Below are positions 1-8,952 of a stretch of 23,060 nt of DNA, piece by piece; position 1 is the first letter of the stretch; each line of letters starts with the position of its first letter. The stretch is taken from positions 1-23,060 of the forward strand of contig JAHLTZ010000140.1 in NCBI GenBank assembly GCA_025786725.1, given 5' to 3'. A program made the translations under genes and the position numbers. The notes beneath the pieces were generated by a model. That model made no database searches. It had not been told where the DNA came from and worked only from the letters and a program-made list of their open reading frames with translations. This stretch comes from Syncephalis fuscata (taxonomy: Eukaryota > Zoopagomycota > Zoopagomycetes > Zoopagales > Piptocephalidaceae).

Positions 1-54
1 ATACCATCAACAGTATGCTTCTTGGCCCAATAACGACGAATAACGTGTCTTAAA
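1..54 (+). other. possible 3' end of an upstream gene
   Basis: The first 50 or so bases are less AT-rich than what follows. Two plus-strand frames run from the window edge to a stop (TAA at 42-44 or 52-54). An AATAAA lies about 25 bases downstream, near 77, as expected for a 3' end. A minus-strand reading is also open. Too little is visible to choose a frame or name a product. Confidence 0.2.
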
Positions 55-492
55 AATAATCGACATTTCTTCAAATAAAAGTGTAATGTGTTTTATTTTA
101 ATTATTGCATTTTTCTAATTGGCTTTAATATCTTTATTTACTTGTTAATCATCAATGATGTGTAAATGTTTGATTATACTAACAAAATTTGGCATGTTTT
201 AAACAATGTATATATACAAAAATCAAATTAAGGCAAGCTGAAAAGTAGTTTGGTAAATCGTTTCTAATATTTATTTAAATATTGATGATTTTTTACTATA
301 AATCATACACATAATGTAATACTAGTTTTTATTTATAATGATAAACAACACCAGCTAATCACTGGTCCAATACATATTATTGTGACATCATTAACCACTT
401 GATTTATATTATCGCGTTATCATATATGATGTTTCTTTCATAAATCAAATAACGCAAGCCTCTTTCTTTCGTAAACATTAAAAAACTACAAT

Positions 493-546
493 TAGATAGA
501 TAGATAAATAATAATAGATGGACAATAATAGATAGACAATAATAGC
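493..546. repeat. GATA/AATA simple repeat
   Basis: Short tandem runs of GATA followed by three imperfect copies of a roughly 14-base unit (gacaataatagat). Ordinary microsatellite-like sequence. Confidence 0.7.
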
Positions 547-591
547 TGGTACCTTTAAGGACGACATCCCAAGAAATGCAGCCGTGCCACC

Positions 592-711
592 ATGTTAACT
601 TGGTTCACCAATACTAGGCAGCGTTTATATGGCAAACTTGTATTTTGCACCGTTGTTTATGTGATGTCTACACACATGACGGACCTGTGCACTACGATTC
701 CATTTCCTTGA
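592..711 (+). other. candidate upstream ORF (39 aa)
   Basis: An ATG in the strong context GCCACCATG opens a 39-codon ORF ending in TGA about 440 bases before the methyltransferase start. The peptide has no recognisable domain. If the transcript starts upstream of it, it would be a uORF; it may equally be chance. Confidence 0.2.
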
Positions 712-1154
712 ACTTTACCATGTGCTATCACATTATTCATTGGCACCTTCGTATCACCATGTGTGCATCACTCAGTACGCATGGTAATGTTATGCACGCG
801 GCACTCATTTGCATGCTGTACGTGCCATTATACAGCAAGAGTCGTTTGCTTGCACCATTTCTTTCTCAATAATAACGCTTTCTTTTCTTCTACTATTGCT
901 TTTTCTTCGATTACCACTAATACTACAATTATACTACCTCTACACCATCTATCCCCCCCCTACACTACTTCAAAATAATACTACAACTAAGCCTAATACG
1001 ACATTTATTTCCTGTATCCTATCATGTTCATTGTAGCAATTGTATAGTATAAGAGATTTAGCAACAATTGCCCTATCATCCCATAGTTACACATAGTAAC
1101 GCTCCTTCCATATTCTCCCCCTACTCCTTATACCTTTGTCGATAGTTTGCGACC

Positions 1155-3676
1155 ATGGGGCAGGTACCCAGTCGAGGGCCATACGATTCAAATCGTCTAC
1201 TAGCGGCCCGCTCTCGGTCGCGCTCTCGCGGCTCTCTGCTGTCTAGGTCTTCATCGGCAGCTGTTACCGTAACTTCAAGTGGACCAGAGCAGGTACGCTC
1301 ATTTCTATCGGTCGACGAAGATTCGGATACTATTTTTGGCCGGCTAGACCGAGAAGAGAAGCGTGGTAACGAAATCTGGACCGAGCAGTCCATTTATGGA
1401 TCCATGACTGGTCATTCTGCAGCCACTGTTCCTACATCGCGCAATGGCTGTTGCAGCTACGGTGCACGATGCAGCCTGGCTTCGGCCAATCCAGCTGCAG
1501 CCGTAGATGGAAAAGCTTCAATGCCAGGCTACGAGAAGCCTGAAGGTACTCGATATCTTCAACACTCAAGTTACCATTGTGAGTGCTCTAACACCGACGA
1601 CCGTCCACGTCGTTCTACCCTACCAGGACTATCCTCGTCTTCATCTTCATCCTCCGCCAATACAGCGTTACCCGGTCGATGCCTAATGCGTCCACCTGCT
1701 GTGACGGCTGAACCATATCGAATGGATCTCACAGAAAGCTCAAACCGTAACCCACGCAACCGTCTTCGTAAGATGGCCAGTCTAGCAAGCAGTTTGCGCA
1801 GCTTTGCCATGGGTAAACGATCAACACCCAGTGTGCGTAGTGAGCGCAGCATGGATAGTATTACATCGGATTCATGTGAAGGTCACTCTACACCTACAAA
1901 GGATCCCTCGTCTGGGCTTGTAGTAGTAACGACACCGACACCTATCTACTCCGCTAATGGTTCGGCAAGTAGCTTTGTTGTATCGGCAAATCATGTCGAT
2001 GCTACATGTACCAGTGAGCTTTCTACAATGTGTGCTAGTCCCGTTGATTGGCAGTCTTCAAGTCATGTCCGTTCTTCTTCGTCTAATACTGCTACAACTT
2101 CGTTTCCGTTTACCGATGTGCTTGAATATGTGCCTGTAAGACGGGGTAGTGTTCAGGAAATGCCATTACGCAAAAAGCGTTCAATTATTGGCAGTTTTCA
2201 ACGACGTTCACCAAAAGACAGTTCACAAATGGGCATTGCCACTGATATTGGTGCAATGAAATCATGTCCGCTTGTGGCCAGTGCATCGTATGATCCAACG
2301 ATGCAGTGTACTACTCGACAAAATTCAATATCGGCTGATGGTAAAGGCTCCAAATCCAGGCCAAAACTAAACATTATTACTGAACTAAATCCAAATGTTG
2401 GTGCAGCTCAAAAGTCCAGTTCACTGGTTCAGTTTCATTGGGTGCAGGGCCGACGGCGCTGTGATTTTGGTCAAGGTGCCTCGGAAATGCTTCCTGGTGA
2501 TCAGGACGACGTTGATTAGTAAGTAGTAATTAGTCGCAATGTTGTATAATACTTACATTTATTTAGTGCCGATCATTTACATGACATTATCTGGTTTATT
2601 GCACGTCGTAACTACTTTGCTCCTTTATTGTATCCAAAACGTGTTCTAGACATTGGCTGTGGCAGTGGGACGTGGATGCGCGTAAGTAACATTATAATGT
2701 ATAGGCATTAAATAATTAACTGACATTTATATAACAATAGGAAATGGCTACAAGCTTTCCTAAAAGCCAATTTACCGGCATCGATTTAGTCGATGTATTT
2801 GCGCGTGATCGTGCTCCTAAAAACTGTCGCTTCCAACTGGCCAATATACTTGATGGCATGCCTTCTTTAGCGGCAAACCATTTTGATTATATTCACCAGC
2901 GAATGCTTGTATTTAATATTCCAACCGATAGCTACTCAAACGTATTTGCCGAATACCATCGTCTATTACGACCCGGAGGCTTCCTTGAGCTGATGGAGTG
3001 TGATATGCAACTACAGCCTGCCGGTCCAGTGGGCACACGTCTTAATGCTATGTTACAGATGGTGTGCAACTCGCGTGGTATCAATCTAGATCATGCTGCT
3101 TCGCTAGATCAGTCTATTACCTCTGCTGGTCTACACTGTATCGGTAGAGAAGTACTGCATGTGCCGGTTGGCGCATGGGCCGGCGTAACAGGCGAGATTG
3201 TGGCACGAGTACTTCTTGGCCAAATATTTTCTAATTTTGAAGACTCCTTTTTACGTCTGGGTTTACTTGAAGATTCATCAAAGTTATTTAGCACTGATGC
3301 TACTTTTAATACTAACAATAACAAAAGCGATTTTAGCTCAACAACCTATAAAGACAGTAGCGATTTTGGCCTAAGTACAGAAAGCTGGGCCATGCCTGAT
3401 ATGATGACAGCGGCAACACCAGGAACGTGTCCAACGTCATCAACAGACATATGTGCTACAGCGTTGTCCGGAATGACGCTACATACTGTTTCAGAGGAAT
3501 CATCGTTAACTTCGGCAAATTCCGAGTCATCTTCACATATGCCTCAACGTATTCGCTGGGATGCCGAATCACGAGCCGCCAATCTTGCCGATTTACTTGC
3601 TCGTTTCACCAAAGAAGTTGACGATCGACAAACTCATTTATTAATGCATGTTTTTGTAGCACAGAAAAAGGCATAG
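1155..3676 (+). CDS. SAM-dependent methyltransferase, UMTA/LaeA-like, Ser-rich N-terminus (3 exons)
   Basis: Predicted class I SAM-dependent methyltransferase; the substrate cannot be read from sequence. Exons 1155-2518, 2567-2681 and 2741-3676 join in frame to 804 aa, with introns of 48 and 59 nt (GTAAGT...TTTAG and GTAAGT...AATAG). The ATG is in GACCATGG and gives Met-Gly-Gln-Val-Pro-Ser-Arg, which fits the N-myristoylation pattern; an Arg/Ser run follows. Residues 1-420 are Ser/Thr-rich and probably disordered. A family signature (WVQGRR) starts near 430. SAM-binding motif I (LDIGCGSGTW) is at 482-491, the acidic GIDL at 506-509, FDYIHQR near 541-547 and RPGGFLEL at 570-577. A Ser/Thr-rich insertion of about 90 aa (about 668-759) separates the PVGAWAG segment from the C-terminal helix and is absent from the paralogue at 8953-10420. 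Exon 1 is open to TAG at 2517-2519, but only the splice reaches the catalytic domain. The fold is very likely; localisation is inferred. Confidence 0.88.
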
Positions 3677-4946
3677 TATATTATGTGCTTCTGCAAAGCC
3701 CCAACACCTACTTTTTAGAAAATTGTTTTTTTACACTATTGCTATTGCTATGGATTTCAAACCTTGTTTAATTTCATATTCATTTATTAACTATTCATAC
3801 TCGATGACTTACTTTTAATGTCGTTCATCTTTATTGTTATTAATCTCATTTTGAGTATTTGAATTTCGATAGTAGCATTTTACACCGGCTATCATTGTTC
3901 ATTCTTGTTATCATGCTCATGTTAATATTATTACAAGTTGACACAGCCTTTAAGGCCATGCAATTTGTTTAAATAAATATACTCTGCACAATAATTAATA
4001 TTTTAGGTGCATTATAAAACAATTTGAAACTATGTACAAATTACATTGTCTCCCATAGTAGTGGTTCATCAGATTGCAATATCTAATGAAGATTTTTTAA
4101 ACAAATTTAATTTTAATTGATTAGTGTTTATATATAATTTCAATAGAAAGAGGTATCACTACTGATAGTAGAACAAATTCAGCAAATAGAATATTGGCAA
4201 ACATATTTAAAGCAATCGATTGCTATCGACAATAGTTGGTATACTTGCTATAAAAACGCAAGTAAATGTTTTAATTGTAGCTATAGCAATGCATAATAAA
4301 TGTATTTACTTATTCCGGAAGTTCTAGAGTAATATCAGCATGCATTATACTGTCAAATATCCGTTTTTTCAAAAATAGATGCAAAAAGATTATAATTAGA
4401 CACACGAGGAAAAGTGAATAATTATTGTTTTCACGCTTAAGCTTGACAAGATACTAATCACATTTGACTTATACATCGAAATATAATGTATGTTTTTGAC
4501 AGCCATTATATTGTGAATTCGTATTGTATTATAGCTTGGACGCTCAAGTATGGCGTGTAGCTTACGCTCTGATTTGATAGCCATTAGATTGGCCAATATT
4601 TGAATTTACAGTTGTTATAAATTAGCCAGTATATATAAATTCAATTGAATCACTAAACTTATTAGTCATTTTTTTTAAAAAAACACGTAGTTTTTCTTTA
4701 ATAAAAAAGTTGAATTTGCCACCAACAAAAATAGTCGCTATTTTTCTGTGATGTGTGGCAAGATAAGATTAAAAGAATATTAATAATAACGACTTCTAGT
4801 GTTCAATGATTTTACTGTTATTTAACTTTACTACTATACTTATTATTTTTTATAATAATATAGTATATGCGTTTACTTGTGTGTGGTATTATAATTGTAG
4901 GAATGTGTAAAGTGTAGAAAGTTTTAGACCAATTTTAGTATGCACC
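3677..4946. other. AT-rich intergenic region, no supported gene
   Basis: Follows the methyltransferase 1 stop. An AATAAA near 3972 could be its polyadenylation signal. Other marks are a perfect 12-base palindrome (GCAATCGATTGC) at 4212-4223 and a T8A7 palindrome at about 4669-4683. A 66-codon minus-strand ORF (4396-4596) shows no family features and is not supported. Confidence 0.5.
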
Positions 4947-5390
4947 ATGTCATTGAACATTACTTTGTGCAATCCAAATATCAATGCAGCCTTTTCGCCA
5001 AAAATTTCATCTAAATTATTTATTACGGCCTCATACAAAACAATTGCTACTGAATTTATTACACGTATAGCAGCGGGGACATCAAACGACGCAAGAAATC
5101 CCAGGACATCAAATGATGATTATAAACTTAATTTATTTGTTATTGGAAACTTTAAACCGCTTATCGATGCAATGAATTCTAGAAAGCCATTTGATTTAGC
5201 TAAAATCGACTTTGAATATCGTATTACTATCAGTAGCAAAACTGATGTTAGGATTAAATTTCTTAAAAAAATAAAAAAATTAATGGTGAAAGTGAATTTA
5301 TATACGATTTCTGGTTATAAACAATCTAACAATAAAGAAAACTTGGCGACATCACAATTGTTTCTCGCAATAAATCATCACATGATATGA
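4947..5390 (+). CDS. hypothetical protein, 147 aa
   Basis: Not recognised. An intronless ORF with a good start context (CACCATG), the longest in this AT-rich island. The product is basic and Asn/Ile/Lys-rich, with a Lys-rich stretch around residues 104-115 and no signal peptide, membrane segment or catalytic motif that I can identify. It lies upstream of, and on the same strand as, the broken coding relic from 5572, so it may belong to the same degraded unit. In DNA this AT-rich a 147-codon ORF is unlikely but not impossible by chance. Confidence 0.35.
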   Translation: MSLNITLCNPNINAAFSPKISSKLFITASYKTIATEFITRIAAGTSNDARNPRTSNDDYKLNLFVIGNFKPLIDAMNSRKPFDLAKIDFEYRITISSKTDVRIKFLKKIKKLMVKVNLYTISGYKQSNNKENLATSQLFLAINHHMI

Positions 5391-5571
5391 GTGGTACATA
5401 GCGAAGAAAAAAGACTTATACCGTCCTTCTAATTTGCTTCATGTTGTTAGCGTTGTTGGCGAAATCTTAGCTTTTGTTTTCATCATACACACCTTACTTT
5501 TCAGTCAGCGTCGCCTTTGACCTTGGGAAATTATCCAACGGTATTTTGTACGTAACGAAATACTTAGTACT

Positions 5572-6147
5572 ATGCCGCAGTTCATGAAAGGCATGAAATC
5601 TACCAGTCAACCCAAATCTAAGCAAGCTACAACTATAGATATAGAGTTTTATATGCGTCAAATCTACAGAAACAAAATACTTATTACGGCCACCAAAATT
5701 ATAGAATTATTACGTCAACAAGTATCATTAAATGGCAGTATAGCACCATATGTACCACCAATGATAGTTGATGAGAAGCAGTAAAATTATTTGCCACACT
5801 TTTTTTTGAAGATGAAATTTATGAACTTGAAACAATATTGACTACAAAAACTATAAAACACAAAATTACAAGGCACAAACAGAAGCACAAATGAAAGCAC
5901 AAGTAGAACAACTTGAACTGGCATCACGACGACTTGCAGCACTTAAGGATAAATAATATCCAGACAACCCAATATTACGTTAAATGAACTAATAAGTGAT
6001 AATAACAATGGTAATAGTGGTAGTAATTTATTAAATTGTTTGATGGCCCAAAATAATAATTTTTTAAAGCTCATTTAACTAAGTTGGAAGCATTTCAACA
6101 TCGATTGGGAGCATTTTACCTGGACCCTGATCTGTTTAAAAATGATT
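5572..6147 (+). pseudogene. broken coding relic with coiled-coil segment
   Basis: Family not recognised. The ATG at 5572 opens a 70-codon ORF ending at 5784. Protein-like sequence then continues in successive other frames: an acidic segment from about 5787, a Gln/Glu/Lys/Ala-rich heptad-like helix about 5837-5956 (ending LAALKDK), an Asn/Ser-rich segment about 5962-6070, and a segment ending FYLDPDLFKND at 6147. Each switch needs one missing base and all four shifts go the same way; two lie beside homopolymers (T8 near 5800, T6 near 6060). No short-intron model explains them. Either a pseudogene or an assembly with under-called homopolymers; the intact product would be a coiled-coil protein of about 190 aa. 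Confidence 0.45.
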
Positions 6148-6388
6148 AATTTATATATTTGGAGTTATTTTACTTTCACATTTTTTATTTACTCATTTCA
6201 CTTTCTTTTTCTTAATATTTTTAAATACAATTAAACATCTATTCATCACTATAACATGTATAATATTACATCCAACATTAATTAATTTATGTGTAATTAT
6301 CAATACAATAATGTAATTAATTAGTTATCTTTATTATTGCTTTAATATATATATATTGTTATTTATGATATTGATTGTTCAAAATGCC
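6148..6388. other. AT-rich spacer with (TA)n run
   Basis: No coding signal seen. Contains a short (TA)n tract at about 6345-6356. Confidence 0.5.
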
Positions 6389-6619
6389 ATTTATTTAGTC
6401 AGATTGGCTATAGGAAAAGTGACTGTTTAATAAACTACTTTTTATAATAGTTATATTAATCTTGAGTTTACATCACAAATATGCCCAAAATGCAATAGTA
6501 GAATAGTAGAAAATAAAAGAGACCATTCAGATGTAATAATCCATATTGTACGTAGATGCAACAACAACAAATGCGGAATGACATGGAAGCACAATCATAT
6601 AGCTTCTATTAACATCTAA
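6389..6619 (+). pseudogene. Fanzor/TnpB-like nuclease relic, C-terminal zinc ribbon (copy A)
   Basis: The open frame 6434-6619 has no ATG and encodes the C-terminus of an OrfB_Zn_ribbon/RuvC protein. It reads EFTSQxCPKC, then a basic stretch, then RCNNNKCG, then W followed by A-S-I-N-I and a stop. This matches the known TnpB/Fanzor layout: (Y/F)TSxxCxxC, a second CxnC pair, then WNRDxNAxxNI carrying the last RuvC aspartate. Here the residue at that Asp position is Asn (WKHNH), so the nuclease would be dead even if full length. Upstream, 6389-6433 is conserved in DNA with copy C but carries tandem stops. The N-terminal body and the other RuvC motifs are not visible. Copy C lies at 17684-17911 on the minus strand. 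Confidence 0.65.
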
Positions 6620-6810
6620 TCAAGCTTTTTATACATGGCTAACAACAATAATAGTTGACCTCAATGTTTCAATGAATTTAAATAGTATGCTACATTCTTT
6701 AAATTAATAACAATATTTTAATAAAGAGTAATATAACTATGTTGTGCACAACAACGACATGACTCTGATTGGAACGAATTTTACTTTGGGAATTCAAGAT
6801 GCAGAAGTCA
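6620..6810 (+). repeat. conserved 3' region of Fanzor-like element (copy A; candidate guide RNA/right end)
   Basis: About 190 bp directly after the relic stop codon is shared with 13682-13900 (+) and with 17473-17683 (-). Well-conserved blocks include TGTTTCAATGAA, AATATTTTAATA, AGTAATATAA-TATG-TGTGCA, CATGACT and CTTTGGG. In this copy GTTGTGCACAAC (6741-6752) is a perfect palindrome. In TnpB/Fanzor elements the guide RNA is transcribed across the ORF 3' end into the right end, so the position fits; the RNA itself is inference. Confidence 0.5.
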
Positions 6811-7380
6811 CGCTGTTATGTATAACATAATTATATCACTTTTTATTAAAATATTATACATGCTATGTATTATTCCATTTTTAGCTTTTAACTTTTAGTA
6901 CTTGTTAATTGAGTTAAATAAAATGCTGCATCATATAAAATATTGTGTGGTATTTAGCATTATTATACAATCTAATTAAATTTATTAATTAGTATAGTGT
7001 AGTGCGGTTATGTCGGTACCTAAGCCCAGTACCTGGGCCTCTGGGATATCACCCATGGCGGTATGAGTTCCGTGGACGTTCGCTTCTATTGCTTGATTTG
7101 ATAAACAAAATCCCTCTACTCAGAAGGGCAAGCACTGTAGGTATTCTCTTACAGATGCTCGAATCTGCCTAACTAGAACGCTACGTAACTTTTTAACACT
7201 TGATACAAAATAAAATACAATTCAAAAAGCTTCTTCTTTATTCAAAAGTGTGTTCTGAATCCTCTTATTATGCATCAAAGATACAGCAAACACAACACGG
7301 CAATGCCGAGCTACATGATCACATTGTCATCAAAGGCTATAATTGTCATTCTTTCATCAAGTAGTCATTTTTTTTCCACA
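6811..7380. other. intergenic with GC-rich islet at 7000-7180
   Basis: Mostly AT-rich, but about 7005-7180 is markedly GC-richer. The islet holds a hairpin (GCCCAG TAC CTGGGC, about 7023-7037), a second short stem (TGGG/CCCA) and an ATG-less open frame of about 58 codons ending TAA near 7170, which reads like protein (PVPGPLGYHPW, then Leu-rich). It could be an old exon or gene relic, or a structured RNA. No tRNA, 5S or spliceosomal RNA signature was found. Confidence 0.35.
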
Positions 7381-7515
7381 ATAATATGATTTGTGACTAA
7401 AATGACTATTTTTAATAACATTCAATCTATTTAACATGATGATGATGGGTGGTGAGGGACATCAGTCATCAAATACTGATCATTATAGATTTATTATCCA
7501 ATATGCATATATCAG
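7381..7515 (-). repeat. dispersed repeat R2, copy 1 (inverted arm)
   Basis: The reverse complement matches 8116-8262 closely, including GATGACTGATGTC, CACCCATCATCATG and TAGATTG-ATGTTATTAAA. The shared frame has stops and an indel here, so the repeat looks derived from coding sequence (S-S-C-S-I-D-W-M-L-L in copies 2 and 3). With copy 2 it forms arms of about 140 bp around some 600 bp. Confidence 0.65.
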
Positions 7516-7611
7516 CACAATATGTGTTAATACTATGTATACCCGTCACTTTGTTTGCTTAACATTAAAATTATAACTAATTGACATGGTTTAGTTTGTT
7601 TATAAATAATT

Positions 7612-7830
7612 TTAATAAAACATAACTCTGTTCATATTCATATTATTTGTTTTACCAATATAACTCAGTGAACAGGCTAAGTGCGATATGTCAATTTTCA
7701 TTAATAAAAGAGTCGGAACCATACCGACAACGGCCATAGACAGCGTATAGCCAATATATAATAAAATGGTAAATATTATAATGAATACGCAATATTGAAC
7801 GAGATTAGCAATGTTCAAGTTATTGAACAT
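7612..7830 (-). CDS. small hydrophobic ORF, 72 aa
   Basis: Not recognised. Lies between the two inverted R2 arms. The product has two probable membrane segments in residues 10-45 and an Asn/Met-rich tail. A segment around D-I-S-H-L-A resembles D-V-A-H-L-A in the minus-strand translation near 12870-12890, suggesting a degraded family, but the DNA match is short. Could be chance: hydrophobic ORFs arise easily in AT-rich DNA. Confidence 0.15.
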   Translation of the reverse strand: MFNNLNIANLVQYCVFIIIFTILLYIGYTLSMAVVGMVPTLLLMKIDISHLACSLSYIGKTNNMNMNRVMFY

Positions 7831-8115
7831 ATATGCATAAGTAAATGGTCAATATTAGTTGAATTTATTAATAATAGTTCTAGAACAAAAATAAAACAGT
7901 TTTGGATAGAGAAAGTCTAGACGAGTATAAGATGCTATATAAATTGATAAATGTACGGTAAGAAAACATATAAACCAATGTTAAAGGTACAGTGTGTATA
8001 GTGCAATGAATGGAATGAGTAAATTATATTGAAACATATCAACAATAGAATGTGTCTAGTATATTGTATGCTGATACATAGTAGTGTGGGACAGAATGGG
8101 AATGATATATGTATA

Positions 8116-8262
8116 CTGAATATATGCATACTGGATAACGAATCTATAATGATGAGTATTTTGATGACTGATGTCACTCATCACCCATCATCATGTTCAA
8201 TAGATTGGATGTTATTAAATATTAGTCATTTAACACCAAATCATACTGAATGGCTAATAAAT
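8116..8262 (+). repeat. dispersed repeat R2, copy 2 (inverted arm)
   Basis: Most intact copy of R2. Its frame is open here and ends at 8274 (SCSIDWMLLN, then NHTEWLINCLM). It pairs as an inverted repeat with 7381-7515, and its right half recurs in direct orientation at 13369-13450. Family of origin not recognised. Confidence 0.65.
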
Positions 8263-8952
8263 TGTTTAATGTAAAAAGATTATTTTTATTTAATAAATAG
8301 ATAATGTAATATATATAATTCATAAATTAAATGGCATTGTACATAAAAAGACTATGAACAAATTGAAATACCAATGAGTGAATTGTTCAAGTGGTGAAAT
8401 ACAAGAAAGAATAAAAATCAATAGCATAAAAGCAAATATATTCATAAAACAATGTCATTAGTAAAATAAGAAGGATGGATATCAATGCATAAACAAATGT
8501 CATTATCATAGAACATAATATTACAGTTGCCAACTCTAAACTTTTAAGCATTAGATTCAGTATATAAGCAGCAGCTTTTATTGTAAATGATGATTTAAAC
8601 ACAAATTAATCTAATCAGCTCGTCAACTATTTAAATCACTACAATCGATTGCGTAAAATAATTTACTACCCTGGGGGATTAAAGTAGATAGTTAATTAAA
8701 AACATTTATACATTACAATATCAATGTTAATTAACATTGAAATAATCAACCGTTTACATTTCGTGGCAGTTATACTGCAAAGCGATTAACATGAAAAACG
8801 CATAGTACATTCTTTAAATCCGCCATTATACTGCAAATAGGTGCAAGTATAACAGCATGTTGTTGAAGAAACAAAGGCTATCCGAGCAATGAAATAAAGC
8901 AAACATATCTTAGAGTGAGTAATTAAGTAATTGTGTTGTCAAACATAATCCT
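8263..8952. other. AT-rich spacer downstream of methyltransferase 2
   Basis: No supported gene. A 71-codon hydrophobic minus-strand ORF (8387-8602) has no recognisable motif. A direct repeat around TTATACTGCAAA occurs near 8770 and 8827, and CAATCGATTG at 8642-8651 echoes the palindrome at 4212. Confidence 0.45.

Larger units (their letters stand above)
55..1154. other. intergenic/upstream region of methyltransferase 1
   Basis: Bases 55-540 are AT-rich with no supported gene. From about 560 the composition becomes GC-richer, and from about 860 to 1150 it is strongly pyrimidine-rich, ending directly at the methyltransferase ATG; this looks like promoter plus 5' leader. Overlapping short ORFs between 645 and 1036 lie in three frames with no recognisable product and are not annotated as genes. 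Confidence 0.5.

Noticed and set aside
645-1036. Three overlapping ORFs of 71-75 codons
   Set aside because: They overlap in different frames inside a pyrimidine-rich leader, with no domain or splice model linking them to a gene.
4212-4223. Perfect palindrome GCAATCGATTGC as an operator
   Set aside because: Isolated in AT-rich DNA, not near a gene start; a similar 10-mer at 8642 is also in a spacer.
7150-7180. tRNA-like T-arm (CAGAT GCTCGA ATCTG)
   Set aside because: The loop has six bases, no matching acceptor stem is found upstream and no A box is at the right distance.
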